DNA of 64,000 nucleotides from NCBI GenBank assembly GCA_025716815.1, contig JAIXMN010000020.1:434001-498000 (forward strand), given 5' to 3'. Of this stretch, positions 1-9,900 are shown piece after piece. The notes beneath the pieces were generated by a model. That model made no database searches. It saw only the letters and a program-made list of their open reading frames with translations, and was not told the DNA's origin. The position numbers and the translations under genes are program-made. Each line of letters opens with the position of its first letter. The first letter of the stretch is position 1. The stretch comes from Dichotomocladium elegans (taxonomy: Eukaryota; Mucoromycota; Mucoromycetes; Mucorales; Lichtheimiaceae).

Positions 1-1
1 T

Positions 2-241
2 GGAGTTACATGGGCCCCTAAAAGGAGGGGGGCAGTCGGTGGCCGCAAGCGAAGATTCCTTGCAACAGGATTATTTACTGACGACACCGTACTCTGTGAT
101 GTTTTGAGGGGACTGAGTTTAACGGTCAAGAAAGGAGATCCTTCTTTCTCCTGGCAACCTATTTGGTTACTCTTCACTATAGACGGGCGAGGGGTGTATA
201 AGGGACTGGTAGCGCGCCACACTACTCCTCTCTTTCCATGA
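2..241 (+). other. Open frame running in from the window edge, unidentified
   Basis: A frame starting at base 2 stays open for 79 codons and stops at TGA 239-241, with no ATG of its own. It could be the last exon of a gene beginning outside the window. The product starts arginine/glycine-rich and continues mixed; I recognise no family. Length alone is weak evidence, so this may be chance. No other feature is visible before the transporter gene at 456. Confidence 0.15.
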
Positions 242-455
242 CCTTGACCTTCCCCAAATGCAGTCTGTCGCACATAAACATGCAGAGGGACCCGTCTTAT
301 TTGGGAATAAGCGCTTGAAATGATGTGCTCGTTCCGAATCCTCGTTGGTGGGACGCTGGGTTTTCTTCAAGTCAGGTACGTACTTTTTTTTTTTGTTTTC
401 CGGTCGTCATTTTTTTTTCTTTGCTGGCATAGCGTCAAGCAATCACTTGTCGACA

Positions 456-1928
456 ATGGCAGAACCGGACAGTCAGCCGCGAAGACGTTACTTTGGTGGT
501 GTCTGTGCGCTGATTGCCGTGGTGTTCATTTGGGTCAGCTCCTCTTTCGCAATGAATGCAAGTTCGGACAACTTCATTTTGAAGGCGTCGTAAAACTGAC
601 ATCCATTAAAAAACCAGAGCATTTTTGGAGAACAAAATTACAACAAACCTTTCCTTGTCACCTATCTCAACACCGCTACCTTTTCATTTTACTTGATACC
701 ACTTCTCTGGGTTCGCCGGGGCTCACCAGAAGAGCGCACAAAGTATGCAATTGATCGCTGTCGAATGGGGAGATCTCATGTATCCTCACTTTCATCACTC
801 TACCGTACCATGCTGCAGACTCATCGACCGTGATATATCATCCGATGCCCGAGTAAGTCCACGACATAATCGATCACATGTGTTCCCAGGCCGCACGACG
901 CTCATCGACAGTCACCTACCTTAGACCATCCACGCCGCCGACACACTTAGCACGACAGAAACAATTCGTCTCAGCCTCGCATTCTGCATTCTTTGGTTCT
1001 GTGCAAACTATACGACCAACGCAAGCCTTGCTTATACCACTGTCGGCAGCTCCACCATCCTGTCCTCCACTTCTGGGCTGTTCACTCTCGCTATAGGTGC
1101 GCTTTTTAGCGTTGAGCGATTCACCCTTGTCAGAGTCATTGCTGTTTTTGTGAGGTAGAATTGCAGCAACATGGGTCAGATACTCTACCTTTTTTGTGTT
1201 CCCTGACATGATAATATAGCTTTCTCGGCGTTGTCCTCGTGTCTTCGTCCGATAAATCAGGCGAAACTAATGCCCCGTTTCTGGGCGACTGTCTGGCACT
1301 GGCGGGCGCCTTTTTCTATGGATGTTACACGACTCTCTTGAAGTTACGTATCGGGGATGAGTCAAGGATCAACATGCCCATGTTTTTCGGCTTTGTCGGA
1401 GCATTCAACGTTATGCTACTTTGGCCAATCTTCTTCATCCTTGACTATACTGGGCTCGAGATGTTCGATCTACCTCATGGTGGCGTTCTATGCACAACAC
1501 TAATCCTCAATGCGTTCATTGGCACTTTTCTGTAAGACCTCATACCACCTTTCGGATAACAGAGCCGACAATTGTATCTTATTCTAGGTCCGATTATCTT
1601 TGGCTTTTGGCGATGCTCATGACCTCCCCGTTGGTGGTGACACTTGGTATATCGCTGACGGTAAGTAATAAATCAGAATATATGCCGAGAACTGTTCCGA
1701 GAGGCTGGTGCTCATTTTAGATATGAATAGATTCCGCTGGCGCTCGTGGGCGATGTCCTGTTTAAACAGATCATACCCGGGCTTCACTATGCAAGCGGAG
1801 CGATCCTAGTGTTAATCGGTTTCTTTGCTGTCAATGTGGTGACATTTTCTGACATTGAGAAAGCGAGTGATCATGCTAATAGAGCGCTTGTTCCTTTCCA
1901 CGACGAGGAGGAAGCAGCAACAGCTTGA
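456..1928 (+). CDS. SLC35F5: SLC35F5-like membrane transporter (drug/metabolite transporter superfamily)
   Basis: A multi-exon gene for a polytopic transporter of the SLC35F5 / yeast Thi74-YML018C group, which sits in vacuolar or other endomembranes; the substrate is not established. Exon 1 starts at ATG 456 (MAEPDSQPRR) and ends near 590 at a GTAAAA donor. Exon 2 (about 620-830) carries YNKPFLVTYLNTATFSFYL, a typical family stretch. Later exons at about 1220-1532 and 1590-1660 carry LGDCLALAGAFFYGCYTTLL and SDYLWLLAMLMTSPLVVTLG, and the last (about 1733-1928) carries IPLALVGDVLFKQ and ends in an acidic cytosolic tail. Hydrophobic helices are spread throughout, as expected for about ten TM segments. 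The open frame upstream of 456 is T-rich leader and was not used. Some splice sites in 830-1220 are unresolved. Confidence 0.88.
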
Positions 1929-2142
1929 GGGAATTGTAAATCTGTGTAAAATAAAATACTCTAACCGCAGCCAACGAGATTTTGACAACAATGGGACCCC
2001 GCAAGGCAAAGCGCGTGGGTTTGGAAGTCCGCAACCCTATAGGCACGTAACTGGTAGCAAGCGAGCATACTGGGTGCGCTCCTCGACCCTTTTTCTTTTT
2101 AACTATCTCCTGACGAAAGAAGAGAAAGAGAGACGGACTATA

Positions 2143-3727
2143 ATGAAGAGCCCCATACTGTTAGTCGCCCTCACCGTGGGGCTACTCTTTACTACTGTCT
2201 TTGCGAAATCCGCCACCGGAAATAGGGTTTTGGTACTTTTGGATGACTTGGATGACAGGGACCTTTATTCGCGATTCTGGCAATCGCTCGAGAGTATGTA
2301 TACCTTCCGTAATTATGCACAACGTAAAACGCTGATTGTTATGCAGATCGCGACTACGAGCTTTCATTTCAGACGGAAAAGGATGACGGACCTGGATTAC
2401 TGCAACGCTACGGTGAATACCTCTACGACCACATTATCCACTTTGCAGCAAAGTCCAAAGGTGCGCGTTGATACAGCATGGAGCTGTCCATGTTATAAAA
2501 ATTACGGTGTTTTTGTGCCCTGTGGTTTCTTTTTTTTTACTTGCAGACTAAAAAAATGGTTGACTGATGACAGATATTGGCAAGACCAAGAGCTTCAGCA
2601 ACGTTGATCTTGTCAAATTTGTCAATGATGGCGGCAACCTTCTCGTCGCCTCCGCTGCCAATCCCAGCCAGACCCACCATGACCTGGCAGCCGAGTTTAA
2701 TATTGAATTCAGTGACTCGATCGACCTTACAAAAGCATCAACAGTCTCATCCCAGATCATCGGTTGGGATGGGAAACTTAAGGTGCCAGTCGTGTACGAG
2801 GGTGCAACTCTTTTGCTCGGCAAGTCGCCCATGCTGAATCGTATCCTCAGTCAAGGAAAAGACGACCTTGTTGCTGCTATGCAGGCGAGAAACTCTGCAC
2901 GTGTCACCTTCTCGGGCTCTTTGGAATTATTTTCAGACAGGTACAGCAATTGAGGACGGGAAGAGCTTCCCAAGCGGTGATGAGAGGAAAGGGGGGTCCT
3001 GATGGCGCATTATGCAAAAATTGCTCATGATAAGGAAAATGCAGCTCCTACGAAAAAAAAATTGAGCAGACACGGCCTAATGGCACTGCCAAGCGACAAG
3101 TGCCTTCTAGCAACGAGGCGTTCGTTAACGAAGTCGTCAAGTGGACGTTCCAGGAGAAGAACGTGCTTAAGATCGTGAGCCACCGACATCACAAGGCTGG
3201 TGAGGACACACAGCCCGACTCATATCGCATCAAGGACGAAATGGTACGAGGAAAGAGAGAGAATGAAAAGGCAGGAATGAGTGGCTCACGTCAACTGCTT
3301 TGTTAAGGTGTATCTTCTTGAAGTATCTGAGTACCAGGATGATACTTGGGTCCCATATAAAGCCGACGACATCCAGTTAGAGATTATCATGCTCGATCCA
3401 TATATTCGCACGACGCTGAAGCAGGTCCCTGTTTCTCCAGAGCACCACTATGGTCTTTTCGTAGGCCATGTACGTCTCCCCGATGTGTACGGTGTTTTCA
3501 CATTCAAGGTCAATTATAAGCGTCCTGGCCTGACTTATTTGTTGGCTGAGGATGTCGTGGCGCTCAAGCCCTTCCGTCACAACGAGTACCCCCGTTTCTT
3601 GTCTGCTGCCTATCCTTATTACGCTTCTGTTGGGAGTATGATTGTCGGTTTCCTTGTGTTTAGTGCGGTCTGGTTGTCCACCTGGGGTAGCAAAGATAAT
3701 GGAAAGCAAAAACAAAAGACGCATTAA
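2143..3727 (+). CDS. WBP1: Oligosaccharyltransferase OST48/WBP1 subunit
   Basis: A subunit of the ER oligosaccharyltransferase that moves the glycan from dolichol to Asn-X-Ser/Thr. ATG 2143 opens a cleavable signal peptide (MKSPILLVALTVGLLFTTVF) followed directly by the family start NRVLVLLDDLDDRD. Internal exons give FVNDGGNLLVAS, IGWDGKLKVPVVYEG and the paired lumenal signature PYIRTTLKQV...FKVNYKRPGLTYL. A C-terminal TM helix (about 3610-3690) is followed by a short cytosolic tail ending KQKQKTH. Lysines at -3 and -5 fit a KxKxx ER-retrieval signal in place of the usual KKxx. About six exons span 1.6 kb. The gene starts 214 bp after the transporter stop, on the same strand. The family assignment is firm; internal splice sites at about 2960-3100 and 3245-3310 are approximate. 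Confidence 0.93.
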
Positions 3728-3932
3728 GTATAAATAAAAAAGGACGAAGAGCCTGAATTCGTTCTTCTCCTTATACGCCTTGGGATGTCGATGGGTGGGT
3801 CTCTTCGGTCGCTTCGTAGCCAACGTTTTTACAAAATATAATTTTTTTTAAAAAAAAAACGAACGATTAAGAGCTACATACTTCCCTTTTTATCCGCTTC
3901 TCCTTTTTCTTACGAGCTCTTTGTAGAGCACA

Positions 3933-4505
3933 ATGGGCACGATGAACAATCTGTATATGGCCAGAATGGCAACACAAGAGCGACCCTGCTTTATCTGCAG
4001 CAAGTTTACGCCTGTGGTTCTGACAACGACGGCTGAGGATGCCAGTGATGATTGGTTCTATGTTTGCCGGACTCATCTTGGCGATCGCAATTTCTGTACA
4101 AAAATTGGCGGTCCAGTGCTGCCATCGTCATCCCCGCCAAAGTCGCCCAAGAAGGCATATACAGATCGTCCTCCTGAGAGTGACAGCGTGACCGAACTCG
4201 TGGCGAGTATTGGTTCTGCGTGGAGCGCGTGGCGGAATACGAAGAAGAAAGAAGAAGACAAGGAAAAAGAGGAGAAGGAGAAGGAGGAGGAGAAGAAGAA
4301 GAAGAAGAAGGAAGAAGAGGAGGATGAGGATGAAAAGAAACCATCCCCGCCACCACAACAACAACCGATACGGTTCATCTTACACCGTGATTACTTTTAT
4401 CTACGCCAACGGGAAGTCAGCAACCGAATCAAGAAAAAAGAAGCCTCGGAGAAGCTGCGGACCCTGCAGTTCCCTGAAGTACCAAAAGAGCCACCTAAGA
4501 AATAA
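3933..4505 (+). CDS. VFA1: Vps4-associated protein 1 (DUF1742 family)
   Basis: An intronless 190-residue protein of the fungal Vfa1 family, which binds the ESCRT-III disassembly ATPase Vps4 at endosomes. The N-terminal module has the family pattern NNLYMARMAT, CFIC, a run to FYVCRTHL and then GDRNFC. The CxxC and C/H pairs look zinc-binding. A second ATG at 3942 (MNNLY) aligns better with the short yeast start and could be used instead of 3933. Residues about 105-135 are an almost pure Lys/Glu tract encoded by a purine-only DNA run, followed by a proline/glutamine patch. The C-terminal basic helix (about 145-190) is where the family carries its Vps4 MIT-binding segment, by inference. The long open frames opposite the tract (Ser/Phe-rich) are shadows. 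Confidence 0.88.
   Translation: MGTMNNLYMARMATQERPCFICSKFTPVVLTTTAEDASDDWFYVCRTHLGDRNFCTKIGGPVLPSSSPPKSPKKAYTDRPPESDSVTELVASIGSAWSAWRNTKKKEEDKEKEEKEKEEEKKKKKKEEEEDEDEKKPSPPPQQQPIRFILHRDYFYLRQREVSNRIKKKEASEKLRTLQFPEVPKEPPKK
4261..4324 (+). repeat. 64-nt pure purine tract inside VFA1
   Basis: Every base from 4261 to 4324 is A or G, largely GAA/GAG/AAG triplets, encoding the Lys/Glu run of VFA1. Mirror-like polypurine tracts of this length can slip during replication, so tract length may vary between strains. Confidence 0.9.
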
Positions 4506-4649
4506 GAGAGAGAAAAGCAACCCATCTGGCGCGGCTCTCTCCCCTCTCCTCGCAAGCAACAAGCACGCATACATACATACACCACGCTAATAACGATAAA
4601 CACCTACGTATAATAACGATATCTCTCGACTTAGTATCTATTCCTCAAA

Positions 4650-5905
4650 TCATTCACTATTTTCCAAATCAAAGTTGGCCCCTGCCAGTTCTGATGTCGC
4701 AGGATCACAAACATAGGATGTCGCATTCTGAATAAGTAATCATTTTTTTTTACGATGGCCAAGATTATGCCGTTAATAGGCGTGCCTGTCCTGAACCTAT
4801 GGACTATGTTGTTGATGAAGAAACGTAATCACTTCAATCCGTTTGTTCTCACACTGAGTATCTGCGTAGCACATCTTGCAAAGATAACTCTGAGCTTACT
4901 ATCGCACACATTCCCAAGCGGAAGGATGCATACATTCGTATGAAAGAAGCAGGGACCAAGCGCAGTTACACAGCGTACACGGACCAAAACAAAGGCCAGC
5001 TTTTTCAAATTGATGTTTGAGAAGGTCTTGAGCGCATCAGCTGCTAGGATTCCATGCTCGTTCAACCCCAGAGATGGGCTTTACAATACAAGAAAGACCC
5101 TGACAGCATCTTAAGAAACCTAACGCGGGGGGGAGGGTCGTTCGCGTATTTTCAATGAAGCGCATAAAAGCGTTATTTTGGAATGCGCTGATGGAGAAAT
5201 CCATCGATTGTCCTAGAGCAAGCTGATGGAGCAACGGCTCCAAAGATTTGAGGCTCTCAAAGTATCTATCGATTTATGAAGAACGAATGCGACTTATTGA
5301 AAATAGCTCGGTTTCAGCCTGTAGACAGGAATAGCGCTGCAACGATCCAAGAGCGCCTTGACTGGGTGCGCAGATGGGATAGTACCGACATCGACTTTAG
5401 GAAAACTGCATTTTTTTATGAGTCTGGATTCCATATTGATATGAAATGCCAACATTGCATGGTCTAAGAAATCGACTCGTGCAGTGGTCACAATTCCAAA
5501 GACAAGAGCAAAGACAACCACAATCTTGGGAGCAATCAAGAAAAGAAAGAAGGCGGGTCAATCCGAAGTTACGAGCAACGGAACGGTAACTGGACATTTT
5601 CTCAGCTTCCTGAAGGCTACGATGGACGAGACAGATAAGTATGAACATGCGAAGCGCCATTTTTTGGTAATGGATAACGCACCTATTCATAAGTCTGAGG
5701 ATATCGATGTGCTTATCTTCCATCATACTCGCCTAAACTCAACCCGATTGAGCAGTTTTGGTCAGTTGTCAAGAGCAAAGTAAAACCAATACGTTCTTGG
5801 AGAAGTTGAGTCATTTCAAAGGGTTCGTTTCTCATTCTTACAGATGTTTAGCATAATACCGTAACAGACAGCAAATGTGATGCGCCTCTCTAGGGACATA
5901 GCAAA
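4650..5905 (+). mobile_element. Decayed Tc1/mariner-like transposon, copy A (DDE_3 transposase remnant)
   Basis: Begins with a leader shared with the copies at 16.2 and 28.8 kb (AAATCAAAG, then CTGCCAGTTCTGA, then GTCGCAGGATCACA). Broken frames follow for the N-terminal recognition region (about 4760-5100). The catalytic part reads QERLDWVRRW at about 5350, FFYESGF at 5410, a VTIPKTRAKTT stretch at 5490-5520 and HFLVMDNAPIHK at about 5660-5690. The end is LNxxIEQFWSVVKSKVK at about 5740-5790, in another frame. This order matches the DDE domain of fungal Tc1-like transposases. Several frameshifts and stops make it non-coding. The first catalytic Asp (expected before ESGF) is Tyr here. No clear terminal inverted repeats or TA duplication could be fixed. 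Confidence 0.82.
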
Positions 5906-6059
5906 GGTAAGTAGAATATGCAACGTTGATTTACAATCCTGTCACTCTGATATCTACGCACATGGTACCCACTAAAGACGTGAACAATATAAAAGCATAT
6001 GTTATAATAATGAGTTTAATGAGTTAGCTCTCAGTGGTGGTCCTTACGAGTATGTGCAA

Positions 6060-6730
6060 TGGTATTGACTGAGGACTAAGGCGAATTAACAAGTTTTGAG
6101 CGTATCAATAAATACTAATGAGAGTCGATGGTATGCACAAATAGCCGTGGGGTCTGTAGGCCCCAAAGAAGCATGATTGCAAGGACTGATGGTTGACGAA
6201 AGAGTGTTCCTCGTCAATATCGGAAAGCAAGAGTCGAACGGTAGGCGATTGTTGCTTCAAAGGCAATTGTCGTGCAGGGAAAGGAAAGGGTGATTTCTGG
6301 AAGTTCTTGTCCAAATTCAAGGAAGCTTGTCAATACTTGGTGTTCGGTTAAAGGATTGCACCAAAGTGGTACGTATCCGTGGTGACAATGTAGTTGGGTG
6401 CAATCCTTAATGTGCCTGCATGTAATTATCTCTGGGTCAACGGGACCTCGATTTTATCACAAATAACGGGGACTTGGGCAACTGATTTTCTTTACCCAAT
6501 CCATCTTCCTCCTCTCTTGCGCTCTGAAGGGTATATAACCCTATCATACCCACTTGTTCCACTCTGCAATCCTCTAATATTGGTGATTCTTGTTTTCCTC
6601 CCTGTTCCGTCAGTGTTACCACAATGACGCACCTAGCTAGGTTAAAGAGTAAGAAGAGGGGGCTGATATTTTCTGTTGACTAACGGTATGTCTCTGGCCG
6701 TATTTATCCATGCCACGACATCATGATTCC
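6060..6730. repeat. Dispersed repeat, left arm (inverted copy of 62.77-64.0 kb)
   Basis: About 650 bp that match, in reverse complement, the sequence at the right end of the window. Shared landmarks include GAGCGTATCAATAAATACTA (6099 on), AAAGAAGCATGATTGCAAGG, GGTGACAATGTAGTTGGGTG, ATTATCTCTGGGTCAACGGG with point differences, and TATTTTCTGTTGACTAACGG (about 6668-6687). Relative to the right arm, this copy lacks about 620 bp at about 6328 (AGCTT next to GTCAATA). No intact gene is present. Short frames are partly conserved between the arms (QSCFFG on one strand, NGTSIL...TGTWATDFLY on the other), so an ancestral coding element is possible. Family unknown. Confidence 0.8.
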
Positions 6731-6939
6731 CTCCCCTCGCGAAATTTGTTTCTCATACCGCAAATCCGCCCCCGCCTTGAATCGGCTGTAAGGACGACTC
6801 ACCAGCGTCATATAGTAAACAAACGCACGGACCAAACCATAAATGCATGCGTTTTACAATGATCGCATGCTTCGCTCAACAACAAGCGCTTTTAACGAGT
6901 TCAATTAAAATACATCATTTATTTATTTTACACAACGGC

Positions 6940-9900
6940 CTATTGAGTCGCCTGCTCCAAAAGAGCCGACCAAGTCTTTGATTCTTCGTCATTTTCCGCT
7001 AAAGCAAGCACCTGATGGATCCATGTATCCAATCCATGGTGCCGCACTAGACTCTTGGCCACATTGGGGATACTGATCGCGTGGGACATAATCTAATACC
7101 ATGAATGTCAGTCTGTCTTTATCGTTTTTTTTTCTCCCTCGATCATCTTAGCTACCTCGATCACTGCCTCTTTGCTGGTCGAATCGGCCACGGGGGACAA
7201 GTAAAAAGCCATGATCATATCCCAGACCTGACGGCGCGAAAATATCCGGTAATCTTCGACTGTGCGTATTGACGACGCAAGTACTTGAAGTAACCATAAT
7301 CGCTCCTTTCTATGAGTAGGCGTGGCTGATATAAAGAGCCATGTAAACATCGGCACAACCTAAGAAAATGGTACAGCAGGTTATTCATTTATTTCTTGAA
7401 TATATCCTATCCCTCATGTCAGTAGACTTACGTTCAAGTCGATGTTTGGACTTCGAAGAAGCCATTTTGCAATATGAGAATGCATATAATGTCCAGGATC
7501 CATCAAGATTGCTACTGCATGAGCCACACATACGGTGACAGCGGCAGGTATCCGTGGGGGCGTCGTTCCGTCTGCACGATCCACAATCGAGTTCTTCAGT
7601 TCGTCAAATAACATCATCAATTGTTTGTACTCGGTAATTCTCGAATGCTGGTCACGTTTGAAAACTCGAACAGATCAGTGCCAAAAAAATTAGCGGGGAG
7701 CTCATCCTTTTACCTGAAATAAGATATAGAACTGGTCCATCATTTGATAGCCAAGCATCCTCACTTGCTCGTTCTCGCTCGAAAGCGACAATAACATCAT
7801 TCCATGTGAATTACTCTCCAGAAATCGCTTGCAATCCGCAGCACCGCTCGAGATGAGATTCGACAAAAGGGGTAAGAAGAATGCAGGATCATAAATCGGC
7901 TTTCTTGCATTGTCGTGCACTTCGAAAAGGTCGAGGGTGACATTCGCGGGATAATGCATCCATGAATATTCCATCAAATCCGGGTCAATAAGACCAAACG
8001 TCTCCACAGAAATTGTATCCGCTTGAAGCAGTGTGCCTGCCTGGGCATGAGCTTGTCGGCGTCGATCCGAGCCTGGACCCCAAAGTAGCATCTTTGGAAT
8101 AATACTTGACTGACCATGAGCCTCGCATGATCGCAGAACATCAAGTATCATTCTATCGGCTGATGACGTGGTTGCCCCATAGGCCGTTAAGAGAGAATCT
8201 ATAAGACCGTGGAGACTAGAAAGAATATCAGGTTGAATGACGTTGAATGTATGCACCAGTCGAATAATTGCGCGGCGCTCCGCGGTATCTTGCTCTGGAT
8301 TCGTCAGATTCTGGAACTCAGCATGATCAAGCACTCGTCGAAGATACGTTTCAATAGGCTCTCGCTTATCATGCTACGATATTTTAAGCATATACACACC
8401 GATGTTAAAAATATAATTATTTTGTGCTTACATTTTTATATGCTTCAGAGGCCAACGTGCTCGTGAATCGGATAGCAGCTGCATTGGATAGACTGTCGAG
8501 AATTGTGTTGAGGATATAGTCCCGTACGACCTCACGATCAATGACAGTCCAATCAAAATCAGTCATATCCATGAAGACCGCAAAGCGATCATAAAATGAG
8601 TCTGCAACTTGGACGGATTTAGGATTCGCGAGGATCTTCAGAAGCTTCTCCACCACATGCTGCACATAATCGTGTCGGTTGTCGCCATCATCTAGCTCAT
8701 ATCCGACCTGAATGATGCCGACGAACGCAGCCGAAAGCTGCCTAAATTCGCCCATGCCCTTCTCAAGGCTGTTTCTGACCATCGAAACCACATCAAGATT
8801 GATTTTGCGAGACGAGTTTTGAATTGCATGCAAGTCAATTGCACACTCGCCACCGGCAAGTATACACTGAATGACTAACTCGGTACAGCTATCCAGAAGA
8901 ATGGAAAGACCGGGGAGTTGTCGTTTTGCGCATGAATTAAGCAAGGAGAGCATGTCCAGTCCGAGCTCCTCAGACAAGCCGGTTTTCCACAGTTTGGACA
9001 CTCGTTTAAAGGCGGCCTCTTGTACTTCTATATCCCCGCTTTCGCATATTTCGCCCACAAGGGAAATCAAAAGCTTACTCAGATCGTCTTGAAGCTCCTT
9101 ATCCAACGCATCATAATCATCGATCGTTACCAAATAGTCAACAATGTTATGTGTATGACTAAAAAGGTTAAGATGCCTGACCATGATACGGACAAACTAC
9201 ATTTTTTGTTTAGATCTTCACCATTTTTCCCCATCGCTGTATCCGCCTTGCCTCACCTGAGGATCCGTGTTCTCGTTTTGTTTAGCACGCAAATTTTCAA
9301 GCTGCTGGATCAGGTTATTCATAAGCTCGTTCATCGCTGGATGATGATGCAGTAGCGACATTAGTTGCTCCTTGTCTGAGGAAGGCGTTTGTGAAACGAT
9401 GTGACTCATTAAGTCACAGGCAAGGCTTAACGGTGGTGTCATGATATGTCCCGAGATGACCAGCATTGAAAGTTTCTCCAGTATCAGAGAGAGCGCAAAT
9501 TTCAGCTCCTGTAGATCGAGCCTTGATAGAGTATGCTTGAGAGCATCTCGGGCAAGCTGATTTTCATCGCACTGTTTCCAAGAATTGTAAAAGAGCACAT
9601 TGAAAGGCAATGCTTTAAGTAGTTCGACAAGAACACTATAATGATGCAAGATTATTAGTGATTAGTCCAAACATAAAGGTAGAATATATGCTTACTCGTC
9701 ATTTTCTGCATAACCATTCAGCGACGCGATATGCCGATAAGTAAACAAACTTCCTGCCAGGGGATGACGCTGGGAGATGTACTGAACAAGTGGCATAAAC
9801 TGCAGTTTACCCCGCAAGATCTCAGCAATAGGTCTCAGGTGGCGATCAATGACGGCTACTGGAAGCATAGGCAAAATTTCAACAATCTTTTCTTGACGGA

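Noticed and set aside
345..455. N-terminal extension of the SLC35F5-like frame
   Set aside because: It is low-complexity Phe from T-rich DNA; the family-like start is ATG 456.
4073..4378. Long Ser/Phe-rich frames on the minus strand opposite VFA1
   Set aside because: They are the complement of the Lys/Glu purine tract; VFA1 itself matches a known family.
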